Below are positions 34,996 to 45,600 of a DNA stretch of 64,000 nt, in pieces. The notes beneath the pieces were generated by a model, which had not been told where the DNA came from, did no database searches, and saw nothing but the letters and a program-made list of their open reading frames with translations. Every line of letters starts with the position of its first letter. The first letter of the stretch is position 1. The position numbers and the translations under genes were made by a program. Origin of the DNA: Branchiostoma floridae (taxonomy: Eukaryota > Chordata > Leptocardii > Amphioxiformes > Branchiostomatidae); assembly GCF_000003815.2 (NCBI RefSeq), contig NC_049993.1, positions 706,523-770,522 on the forward strand. The letters run 5' to 3'.

Positions 34996-35769
34996 NNNNN
35001 NNNNNNNNNNNNNNNNNNNNNNNNNNNNNNNNNNNNNNNNNNNNNNNNNNNNNNNNNNNNNNNNNNNNNNNNNNNNNNNNNNNNNNNNNNNNNNNNNNNN
35101 NNNNNNNNNNNNNNNNNNNNNNNNNNNNNNNNNNNNNNNNNNNNNNNNNNNNNNNNNNNNNNNNNNNNNNNNNNNNNNNNNNNNNNNNNNNNNNNNNNNN
35201 NNNNNNNNNNNNNNNNNNNNNNNNNNNNNNNNNNNNNNNNNNNNNNNNNNNNNNNNNNNNNNNNNNNNNNNNNNNNNNNNNNNNNNNNNNNNNNNNNNNN
35301 NNNNNNNNNNNNNNNNNNNNNNNNNNNNNNNNNNNNNNNNNNNNNNNNNNNNNNNNNNNNNNNNNNNNNNNNNNNNNNNNNNNNNNNNNNNNNNNNNNNN
35401 NNNNNNNNNNNNNNNNNNNNNNNNNNNNNNNNNNNNNNNNNNNNNNNNNNNNNNNNNNNNNNNNNNNNNNNNNNNNNNNNNNNNNNNNNNNNNNNNNNNN
35501 NNNNNNNNNNNNNNNNNNNNNNNNNNNNNNNNNNNNNNNNNNNNNNNNNNNNNNNNNNNNNNNNNNNNNNNNNNNNNNNNNNNNNNNNNNNNNNNNNNNN
35601 NNNNNNNNNNNNNNNNNNNNNNNNNNNNNNNNNNNNNNNNNNNNNNNNNNNNNNNNNNNNNNNNNNNNNNNNNNNNNNNNNNNNNNNNNNNNNNNNNNNN
35701 NNNNNNNNNNNNNNNNNNNNNNNNNNNNNNNNNNNNNNNNNNNNNNNNNNNNNNNNNNNNNNNNNNNNN
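34996..35769. other. Assembly gap (774 N)
   Basis: Run of N of non-round length, so probably a sized gap, bordered on the left by one copy of a duplicated sequence. Confidence 0.99.
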
Positions 35770-36001
35770 TTGTAATCAGACAAGCAACATTGAAATTTGA
35801 GAAAAGTCATGTGATCTTAGCAGTGACTGCCCCAGTGACATACAAGTTACAGCATAGGGCCCTTTGGCAGGGTATGGTTCTGGCTCTGAATTCCCAAGGG
35901 AACAATCAATGAACTTCATATTTTGGGAATATCATCACACCCCCTCAGTGTTTCAGCCAGGGGGGTAGAGATCTCTCAATCACCTTGCTGTGCTACCTGT
36001 A

Positions 36002-36351
36002 AGGGGAGGGAGTTGTTTTCCGGAGCTGCGCAGAAAGTGCCCAGTGCCTACCCTTAGCCTGTTTCTTTTAGATAATTTTTTTCCCTGGGCAAATTTCGAT
36101 CACAAAGGTCTATATTTCTGCAAGAGTGACTGAAGCATGTATATTTTTAAAATCTTGCCAAAAATTGTGACCTTTGGCATGCTTTGACCTATGAGTGACC
36201 TTCATATTCGAGACTGGCACATGGACTGATCCATTAGGGGAGGGGGTGCAATCCTGACATCATGACAATCATCTGGCTGTAGCTCGTTAAAATGCCGGAG
36301 TTGAACTCGGGTTTTTTGAACCAAAACAAACCTAACAAATCCAGCTTTGCA
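36002..36351. repeat. Near-identical duplicate, right copy
   Basis: Starts AGGGGAGGGAGTTGTTTTCC and ends at CCAGCTTTGCA, then continues into unique sequence (GTGGGGGTAAAG) where the left copy meets the gap. Confidence 0.95.
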
Positions 36352-37048
36352 GTGGGGGTAAAGACTTGAGGTTTGAAATGTAGGTAAATGTGTTTTTAAG
36401 TGATTGTTTGACATGGCTTAACCATGTAGGGAATGGGCAATTCGATTTAGCAGCCCCTCCCCTGCAATGATCCTCGGTAGAAAAGAAAAGAAAAGACAAA
36501 ATTAAATTAAATTACGAAATATAGGTTTAACATAGAAATAGCTGGAAGAATCATGATCTCATGATGGGTGGCAGGATGTTGAGTGCGCTTTGATGAAATG
36601 GAAGTAATGTTGCTGTTTCTTTCAGTTTAATTTTCGACAGCAATTTTTGTTTCTATGGTATACAAAGCCTAGTGCATAGCTGATTCAGTTTCTGTGACTG
36701 TGTCGACGCCGGGAATTAGAGTATTTCTAAAGGAATTAACTACTATGATTTCAGTCACCTGTCTTCCTTTCTGGCCTTGTGTCGTTTTCTTGCTTCGGGA
36801 CCCAAGATAACGGCACAAGGCAGCTTATGTAATGGTCAAGGAAGTCCCGACAACCACTGACCACGACATAAAAACAGAAATTGAACAGATGGTGAGTTAA
36901 CCAGGGAAGACCCTGTTTACTAAAGAACATAACTTACAAAACTGACCGAATGCAATCCCGACTATCGACACAGTCACAGAAACCTTCAGAAACAAAATCA
37001 GCCACACACCTGGCCTGTACACCACAGAAATAGCTAAAGCCCCGAATG

Positions 37049-37480
37049 CAAGAGGAGCCTCTACTTACAAAGTGTCCTAATATAAACCTCTACCAGCATC
37101 ATCACTCGGCATGTCAACAAAGCATACTCAGCACCTTACCATCTACCATGAGTTTGCTAAGCTAAGGCTAGGCAATTTACATTCCATAAGACACACAAGA
37201 ACTTAACTTAGTTTCAGGTCCTCTGGTAGCTAGGGCTCGACCGCTGTCACATTCCGTACGCATTCCTGTGATATAAGAAAGAGAGAAAGAGGAGCCTCTA
37301 GTTACAAAGTGTCCTAATATAAACCTCTACCAGCATCATCACTCGGCATGTCAACAAAGCATACTCAGCACCTTACCATCTACCATGAGTTTGCTAAGCT
37401 AAGGCTGGGCAATTTACACAACATAAGACATACAAAAGAACTTAACTTAGTTTCAGGTCCTCTGGTAGGGCTCGACGTAC
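37049..37480. repeat. Tandem duplication of about 190-240 bp
   Basis: GAGGAGCCTCTACTTACAAA ... GGTAGCTAGGGCTCGACC at 37049-37240 is repeated at 37290-37476 with few changes. A separate 45-bp piece lies between them. Confidence 0.85.
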
Positions 37481-37640
37481 ACACGTGCACCGATCTTCCT
37501 GGACGTCACCGTACAAACTGCTGTGGGGATGGTATGGCATCGGACAATAAGTCTAAGTCCCACCCTGGAAAGCTGCATGCAGTTGATCCTGGATTGATGG
37601 CATCAATACTGATATCCTGGAAGCAAGAAAGTGAAATAAC
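37480..37640 (-). pseudogene. Decayed copy of the terminal exon at 29685-29887
   Basis: Shares TACACACG.GCACCGATC, CTGGACGTCACCGT, TTGATGGCATCAATA and ATCCTGGAAG with 29710-29887, but has internal deletions and a disturbed frame. Confidence 0.65.
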
Positions 37641-37747
37641 AATTAGGTCGAAACGTCAAGAAAACACTAAAGCAATAGATAAGGCACAAGGATGCCTTAC
37701 ATGACATGAAAGTCCAGCTATGTCTGCGTTTTTGTAGGCTTGAGGAC

Positions 37748-37748
<1 letters not shown>

Positions 37749-37788
<40 letters not shown>
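37749..37788. repeat. (TA)n microsatellite
   Basis: About twenty TA dinucleotides. Confidence 0.95.
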
Positions 37789-37791
<3 letters not shown>

Positions 37792-37927
37792 CACATTTCT
37801 TAGACCGTGGGCCCTATGCTACATGAAGATAGACCGTATATGAAGTCATTTTATGTTATCAACTCTAGCATTCCACACCCGCCTATTTCTGGCTTGTCTA
37901 GCTAACAGTTCGAAAGGTCATTTTCAC

Positions 37928-38100
37928 ATACAGTCTATCAGGAGGGAACCTTCAGGCGGGTTTACTCCTCCGCACACGTAGGCCTTCAGGGTACGCCTGA
38001 CCAGTCTGGAGGGGTCCATGCGGAGAATGTGGTCCAGGTACCGGAGTCGTCTCCGGCGGATGGCTGCCATCAGGTGTATTGCTGTGTTGAGGACGTGTAG
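37928..38100 (-). mobile_element. Non-LTR reverse transcriptase C-terminal fragment
   Basis: The minus-strand frame reads LNTAIHLMAAIRRRRLRYLD then HILRMDPSRLVRRTLKAY and GSLLIDC. The R.LR.L.H.LRMDPSR..R..L pattern is typical of the region after the RT domain in several LINE clades. No other domain remains. Confidence 0.6.
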
Positions 38101-38398
38101 AAATAGTTTAGTTTGAGGAGTCGTGTCTCACGGCTGCGTTTTCTGTATGCACTGACGGTCACAAAATATTTAATCGTTAACGTTACTGATTATTGACATA
38201 ACATTGGACTGATAAGTTGTACAAAGCGCATAAACACACATAATGCACACTGTGAGGAATGACCCTAATAACTTGTCTCTACCAGACTCCCGCCTGACCG
38301 AATGGTAATAGGGGAATTTGGAAAACGTAGTAATAAAAGTCTAGTAGGAATTATAATTAGCGTAGAAGTGAACAGTTCGACCGCCGGTGCTAGCTAGA

Positions 38399-38571
38399 TA
38401 TACGAGCGATCGCGATGATGTCACGGTGACGCAGTGGTAGGCAAAAATCAGATGTTTGGCAAAAGACTGATTTACATATTAACCAGTAATTTGTACCGCT
38501 AATTTGAATATCAATATTTGATCCAATCTACTGACGTCGTGGTAGGCACAACAACAGCGATCGCTCGTATA
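38399..38571. mobile_element. Short TIR element with GCGATCGC ends
   Basis: TATACGAGCGATCGC at the left is mirrored by GCGATCGCTCGTATA at the right. GTGGTAGGCA occurs inside both arms. No coding. Confidence 0.7.
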
Positions 38572-39223
38572 CTGCAAAAGCCTGACTAAAAACCCATAGT
38601 AACTCATTTGTCTCTATTTGGTCAAATTCGTCTATTTTTTAATCCAGCTTACACGTCGGCTTGGAGAATACCTACTAACCTGTTATCACGAAGGTAGGAC
38701 GCTGAAAGTACAAAGGAGCTCTGCCACATAGCGGCGTGGCGTTGTTCTGTTGTGGGGAGCTGCGAGTATAACGTTATAAGCCAGAATGACTCCAGACAGA
38801 AGCCAGACAGAATGGCGAGACATTCGGGGATACACACAGGTGAACGCGGGGGCTGGTCCATATGATTGGTCTAGTCTAATAAAATCCCCATGATTTAATT
38901 GGTCAAAAGAATGGACTTGTACGATTGGTTATCTGACATAATGAAATTAATTGTACGCTACCATGGCACACTCCTGATACTGATACAAAAAATGATATAT
39001 GATCCACCACAGAAAACATCACAACTGACATAACCCATTATTAGGTCACAGAGTATGTTACCTACGGCCACTTGTTTCTAGTCAATTTAATCCACTCTAA
39101 GATAATATATTACATACTTGTATTGTAAAGAAAATGACTTTTATGTTGTCATACAATATGGAAAGAATGTGATGGATTCTCCTGTCGGCTGTCGACAGAT
39201 GAGTAGGCAGGTAGCCTAACCAG

Positions 39224-39331
39224 TCACTTGTCCAGGTGTCTCCTCATGTGCGAGTGCAGTCCAATTCTGGAAGCGCAGGGGCGGCCGCAGGTGCTGCAGA
39301 TGAAGGAGCTCGAGCTTACAGGCACAGAGCC
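39224..39331 (-). mobile_element. LINE C-terminal C2H2 zinc-finger fragment
   Basis: Minus-strand frame after TTTCCAG: GSVPVSSSSFICSTCGRPC then ASRIGLHSHMRRHLDK and stop. The finger is CX2CX12HX3H. The CGR.C.SRIGL.SH form is the finger found at the C-terminus of some LINE polyproteins. It could instead be a single-finger host exon, but with an RT fragment 1.1 kb away on the same strand, LINE debris is more likely. Confidence 0.55.
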
Positions 39332-39339
39332 CTGGAAAG

Positions 39340-39484
39340 AATATTCTGTATGATATTACGCCCTCATTTTGTGATTAGATGGTCCCAATAATCTTTGACC
39401 TTTATATGAATATTCTTGAATATTCTGTATGATATTACACCCCCATTTTGTGATTAGATGGTCCCAATAACCTTGGACCTTTCG
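39340..39484. repeat. 74-bp tandem duplication
   Basis: GAATATTCTGTATGATATTAC ... TTTTGTGATTAGATGGTCCC occurs twice in direct orientation. Confidence 0.85.
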
Positions 39485-39609
39485 GGAAGTTTCCCGCGCT
39501 GTTCGTTTGGCAGTCAGACTGAGTTGCATAGATTCGGCTGCGCGGAGACCAGATCGTCTGTGGTTCCCGGCCCCAGCTTTATTTGCCGTAAGAATTAGCA
39601 AGAGCATTG

Positions 39610-40680
39610 TCAGGTAAGAGTAAACTGTCGTTGGTACTAGCGATTATAGCAATGCTTTATGAAAATTTGAGCCTCGAAACTGAGAAGAAGGAAAGAGAGA
39701 CCACTGAAATCTGAATGGTTCGGGTTTTCTGTAAAAAAATTTTGTCCGCGAATATCATCTGGTTCTAGAGTCAGGAAGACTTCAAATGAGTGGAGCTAGC
39801 TGTTTCTTTTTGCCCTGGAAAAGAAGAGAAAGTGTATCATGAATATACCCAGTTAGTGTTAGCGTTACGAAAACAGCACAACGACAGGAAACAAGACTGA
39901 GAAAGTGAAAAAGGACATTCGCCATGGCGACGGAGGGCTCAAAGTCGCTGTGGGTGCATCATTGGTCTGCACAGTGCGACCTGTCTTCTACTTAAGTCTT
40001 ATCAAGATTGTTCGTTTCTTGAGAAGTCGCATCCATATTATCCCCCCCCCCCCAAAGATAACGAACTGTTGAAATGTTGTCTTAATTAGCGAAAAGTTTC
40101 AGAAACGGGACAGATTGTTCTGTATATCATTTCAAGATATTAGGTTTTTAGGGATGATATCTTCAACCGTTAAACCCATACATTATATGCATATTTTTGC
40201 AACAAATTTTTGTTTCTTAATCATGGTATTAGTTTCATGCATGCCCAGCTTGTTATTGTTATATTTAGTGTAGCTATTGTCAAAGTAAACTGGTTTATTC
40301 ATGAGGGTCTGCATGGCTGATCCTGAATCCAGAAGAGATCAAAGAAGGCAATTATACAAAAGGTGGTTGCTTTGCGACAAATTATGTAAGTGAATAAGAT
40401 GGCTTTCCCTATAGGAAATCAATCATACGGCTACTAATGTATTGCAGAGAAGGAGCATGTAAGCCCTCATTCATGTTTCTACGTACATATCACTAGTACT
40501 TATACAGCCAGTCATGTTTCTGCATTTCATCAAGGATTTTCAATACCTGCTGTTTGAACCTGCATGATTACATTATGGTGGTGCATAAGAAGCCAAACAA
40601 AATGGGCATATTTCATGCAAAAGAGCAATTTAACAATTGTTATTGTCGTGGTTGCTGCCTGTGAAGGGGCAAAGTCTGCC
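39610..40680. other. Presumed upstream intron/flank of the Kelch exon
   Basis: No BTB or BACK domain exon is seen on the plus strand here, although the Kelch exon downstream implies one. A short ATG frame at 39924 (MATEGSKSLWVHHWSAQCD) ends after 23 codons and shows no family resemblance. Confidence 0.35.
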
Positions 40681-40687
40681 ATCTCAG

Positions 40688-41239
40688 ACCACCTTGCAAT
40701 GTGCTCGGATTGCGCTGTCTGTCTTAAGGAATCATGTGTTTCCTGGAGAAGTCCAGTCACCCCGTACCCGTCCCCGCCGTGCCAGTGGTCTGAGGGGGGC
40801 AGTGGTGGTCATTGGAGGACACGAAAGCCCTTCGATTTCCAGCTACACCATCATGATGACATACTCTTCTACACCATCAAACGCCACCTGGGTTCCTGTG
40901 ACCACAATGAGGGCGAATAATGGCCATGGATTTGCTGTGGCTGTTTTCGGCATTAGTGACATCATTTTGTCTATTGGTGGGCCGAGTGGCAACGTGTGGT
41001 TGTATCAGGCAGGACTTGACTCCTGGTCAGAACTTGCTGGGATGAACACAGCAAGGGACTATCACCAGGTGGCAGTGTTGCAAGGTAAAGCCTATGCTAT
41101 TGGTGGCAGAATCAGCTACTCACCACTTCATATAACAGCAGGTGTTGAAGTCTATGACAGAAGCCTGAACAAGTGGGCTGAAAGTGTTCCGCTCCCACAG
41201 CCAAGGTACCGGCATGCCACTGCTGTGTTAGATGGTAGC
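40688..41239 (+). CDS. Kelch-repeat protein, 5' part of a split exon (blades 1-3)
   Basis: Kelch repeats form a beta-propeller that in BTB-Kelch proteins binds substrates for CUL3 ubiquitin ligases (family knowledge). After a possible acceptor (CCATCTCAG) the frame carries QSPRTRPRRASG, a linker typical of the BACK-Kelch junction, then three blades: GAVVVIGGHE, DIILSIGGPSG..W and KAYAIGGRISY...YD..LNKW, ending PRYRHATAVLDGS. At 41239 it is cut by a LINE and the next codons reach TAG. The frame resumes at 49810 with exactly the expected residues (YVIGGRDAENN). The BTB/BACK half is not seen in this window, so the gene was either already partial or has distant 5' exons. No other lesion is visible in either half. 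Confidence 0.8.
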
Positions 41240-41695
41240 AGATAGGTGGCGCTTTTACAGCGGCCGCATTACTAAGTATGTCCCTGAGTAAGCTCTACAA
41301 AAGTCGATCTAAAGTGCTAGTTCGGTGCCATCGGACAAGTATCGGTTCAGAGTACGACAGATGAATTGTCATTACATCCCCTGAACACCAAGATCTGACG
41401 GAAAGAGAGCGTTATCGTCAAAAATCTTTCACCAAAAGCCGACAACCAGCCAAGGAGGGAGGGCGACGCAGAAACAACAAAGGACCCTCAACACGTACCA
41501 TCCTTTAGACGGTCCAAACAAGCCCCGACTACAAACCCAGCAAACGTCAACGTACTTCAGGGCAGGTTCGAACACTTATACTTACTATTTTGTAATCATC
41601 GTGGGCCAATGTAGCCCCTGAAACAGGAGATCGAACAAGTTTGTCCTTTGTTTACCTGACGCCGGGGAGGTTACTCCAGGTCAGACCCGACAGAA

Positions 41696-42120
41696 ATGTT
41701 CTTGAACCGCATACTCTCGTACACTTCAAGCACTATTCGTGCTCTTCGGACAAACATTAAACCCACTCCTCTGGTTAAACGAGCTATCTTCGATTGTGGC
41801 ATAAACAAATACCACCGCCGTCCTAGAGGATGCAGAGGGGGAAAGAACCTTACCCGCCATAACCCCACACTTACTGCTACATCTATCGCACCACCTGCTA
41901 CGTACGAAGTAGAGAACAGGGATCGATGGATGAACCTTACGAATAATGACAAATGCCCTCCCGATAGACACAAAGATAAGAAACTGGAACTGTGGTACAC
42001 GAACATCCGGGGCCTCAGAGCAAAAAGAGAGCATCTAAGTGTGCGACTAGCAGAATCGAACACCAAACCAGATATTATTATGGTCACCGAATCTAAGCTC
42101 GACTCTTCAATATTAGACAA
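41696..42120 (+). pseudogene. LINE endonuclease/RT ORF, N-terminal part, broken by the Gypsy insertion
   Basis: 142 codons from MFLNRILSYTSSTIRAL to ESKLDSSILD. The end shows the start of an APE-type endonuclease: LELWYTNIRGLRAKR and IIMVTESKLD. The reading frame runs into the LTR at 42121 and stops at 42157. The continuation is at 47040 (NSPDINIDGYLIERKD). Confidence 0.85.
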
Positions 42121-42387
42121 TGTTGTGATATCAGTATTGTTACAAGAAGTAAGATAGCCGTTAACACCCCTCCAAACTCTGTGAACTTAGAATAGTCCAA
42201 TACATGCATATTAAGCAGGATGTGCTCTGATAGCAAGACAGCAAGGACATTCGATCTCTTTCCTACCGGACCCTGGACTGAGCACACATGCAGAACTGTA
42301 TCCTACTAACACTTTACTGAATACATAGTCTAGTAGTACAAGCAGTCTCTGCCTGAATCCTTACAAGAACCACCAACGGGTACAACA
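42121..42387 (+). repeat. 5' LTR
   Basis: 267 bp, TG...CA ends, same as the 3' LTR by eye. Its insertion interrupts the LINE endonuclease codons between ILD and NSPD. Confidence 0.97.
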
Positions 42388-42399
42388 TGGTGTCAGACT
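42388..42399 (+). promoter_or_regulatory. Candidate tRNA primer-binding site
   Basis: TGGTGTCAGACT begins immediately after the LTR. TGG is the usual complement of the tRNA CCA end. The primer tRNA is not identified. Confidence 0.65.
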
Positions 42400-42654
42400 G
42401 ATCGAACCCATCATCTTCTCGGAAGAAGAAGGAAAAAGGTGAAGTTTGCAGAGAAAACTCCACGCCACGAAGAGAGACGAGCGGGAAAAAGGACTGGGAT
42501 TGTCGGTGACATCGGGGACAAGGGAATACCGGTTGCCGCTCTCCGCTTGACGATTGACAAGGCCACGCCATTATTGGAGCTGTGCACGGTGGTGGCATAC
42601 CTTCCAGGAAGCCAATACAGTCCTTATAAGCACCCTCCCCCCTGAAGGTGAAGA

Positions 42655-45600
42655 TTGCTGTGTAACGGGTGTACTAGACGACACAACAGACGAACTATGG
42701 AATCATATGGTGGTAAATGTCCGGAAATTGACTGGACCAGCCCAGCCCTAGATGATGCATGGAAGAGATTTAAGGAACATGTAGAACTGATGTTCTCCGG
42801 TCCATTAAAAGACCAGGACGAAGAGGTCAAGATCTCGTACTTGAAGATCTGGATAAACCCGTCTGGTAGAGACATATTGAACACGTTTGAGTATGCACAA
42901 GGCGACGACAAGAAAAAACTGAAAACGTACTACGACAATTTTGCAACGTATGTCAAGCCAAAATCAAACCAGGTGCTGGCGAGATACAAATTCCACAACC
43001 GAACCCAAGGCCCGAATGAGCCAGTGGAACAGTTTATTAGAGCATTAATCAATCTAGCGAAAGATTGTAATTTCAAGGATACCAACGAAATGGTATTAGA
43101 CCGGTTAGTGTTCGGGACCAACTCAAACGAAGTTAGGAAGAAACTGATCGGCAAAGGGTCTGAACTGACGTTGGATGAGGCCATACGGGTGGCCAGGACC
43201 TATGAGTCCGACCAATCAACTTTGAAATCGATCGCCCAACCAGTTCCCAGCAACGACGTGCATGGAGTGCAGACCCAACACAGGACACCCTACGTCCCGC
43301 CCAGACCTTTCAGAAAAACTAGAGCAACGGGGGGTGGCGGGAGAGGAAAGCCCAGGTACACGAGGTCAACCAACGCATGTGGAAGATGTGGCAAAGGCCA
43401 CAACACAGCAGACAAGTGTCCTGCAAACGGAAAAGAATGCAGAAAGTGCGGAAAAAAGAACCACTTTGCTGCAGTGTGCCGATCGAAGAGTGTGAGCGAA
43501 GTCAGGTCTCCAGAGGAAGAATTCCAAGACTTCCACATAGAGGCGGTACACAAGAAGAAAGTTGAGGGAGACCAGGCTTTCGTCGACCTACACATCGCCG
43601 GAGCCAGCGAAAGCCTCAAGTGCAAGTTGGATACGGGAGCGCAGGTAAATGTGCTACCCGAAAGGGACTGGATCAAGCTGAGGAGCAGAAACTCCAGTCT
43701 TGAACCGACAAAAACTCGTTTGTTTGGCTACGGAAACACTCCTTTAGAAGTAAAAGGAAAGTGCAGCCTACGATGCAACTACAAGGGAAGATCCGGAACG
43801 CTGGATTTCTTTGTGGTAAAGGCCAATGCGACTCCGGTCCTGAGTTTAAAGGCATGTCTGTCCCTAAAACTGATCCAGCTGGTACTCACCGTTAAGTCAA
43901 GCGAGACAGCGGAAAGCATCAAGCAAGAGTACAGCGACGTGTTCCAGGGGATAGGACGACTCCCTGGCGAATACAGAATCAAAGTGGACCCAAACGTAGA
44001 ACCGGTAGTCCACGCACCGAGGAAGTTCCCAGTATCACTGAGGGAGCCTTTGAAGAAAGAACTTGATCGTATGGAATCTCTAGGGGTCATACAGAAGGTA
44101 GATGAACCCACCGAATGGGTAAACTCACTAGTTGTAGTAGAGAAGCCCAAGACAGGGAAGTTGAGGATATGTCTAGATCCGCGGGATCTCAACAAGGCTA
44201 TAAAGCGCGAACACTACCAGCTTCCAACGCTGGAGGACATCTCCACGCGTCTCGCAGGGTCGAAGTACTTTGCCGTGGTAGATGCGAGATCTGGATATTG
44301 GCAGATCTGTTTGGACGAAGAGAGCTCCAAGCTGACCACTTTCAACACGGCATTCGGACGGTACTGCTTCACACGTCTTCCTTTTGGCGTCCATTCGGCG
44401 CAGGAAGTTTTCCAGAAGAAGATGGACAGCATCTTCGGAGGTCTCGAGGGTGTTGAGGTAATCGTGGATGACGTACTGGTCCATGGCCCAACGGAAGAGG
44501 AGCTAAATAGGCGCTTCCGGAACATGCTACAGCGAGCAAGAGAATGCAACGTAAAGTTGAATGAAGAGAAGTGCGTACTGGCGGCACAAGAAGTAGGTTT
44601 CTTTGGTCATATTCTGACAGGGGATGGGTTAAAACCGGACCCCAAGAAGGTGAATGCAATCACCAACATGAAGAGCCCCACCAGTAAGGCTGAACTAATG
44701 ACAATGCTTGGTATGATCACATACCTAGCAAAATTCATCCCAAACCTGTCGGATGTCACCGCTCCAATGAGAGAGCTGCTAAAAGAAGACGTCGAATTCG
44801 TCTGGGACAGCAGCAGGGAGGCATCACTGGATAAAGTGAAGAAGTTAGTGGCGGAGGCCACTACACTGACGTACTACGACCCCACACTACAGGTGAACCT
44901 ACAGGTGGACGCATCCAAGTATGGACTTGGAGCAGTCTTGATGCAGGAAGGAAAACCAGTCGCATTCGCGTCAAAGTCACTAAACAATACGGAGATAAAC
45001 TACGCACAGATCGAGAAAGAATTGTACGCCATAGCGTTTGGTTGTGAACGGTTTCATCAATACATATACGGCAGGAAAGTGAACGTGGAATCTGACCACA
45101 AACCACTGGAGTCGATAATGAAGAAACCACTGAGTACAGCGCCTGCAAGGTTGCAGCGAATGCTGCTGAGACTGCAGAAATACGACCTTGAAGTGAGACA
45201 CAAGCCCGGCAAGGAAATCCCGGTTGCAGACGCCTTAAGCAGGCTGTACCTCGAAGAAACTGACCACATGAGCGAGAGTTTCGAGGCACAAATACATCTG
45301 GTTACATCACATCTGCCTGTCTCCACACAGCGACTAGAAGAAGTCCGCAGGGAAACCGAGAAGGATGCACAGTTGATCATCCTGACAGAGACAGTGAAAG
45401 AAGGATGGCCAGAAACGAGACGGCAGTGCAACCCCCACATAGCCGAATTCTGGAATCACAGAGACGAACTAACCGTCCATCAAGGGATAATCTTCAAAGG
45501 TCAGAAGATTGTCATCCCGAGAGCCATGCGGAGGGAGATGCTCGACATCTTGCACCAGAGTCACATGGGTCAAGAGAAGACCAAGGCAAGGGCCAAGGAC

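Noticed and set aside
39924-39992. ATG frame of 23 codons as Kelch N-terminus
   Set aside because: No BTB similarity and no splice link to 40688 that could be supported.
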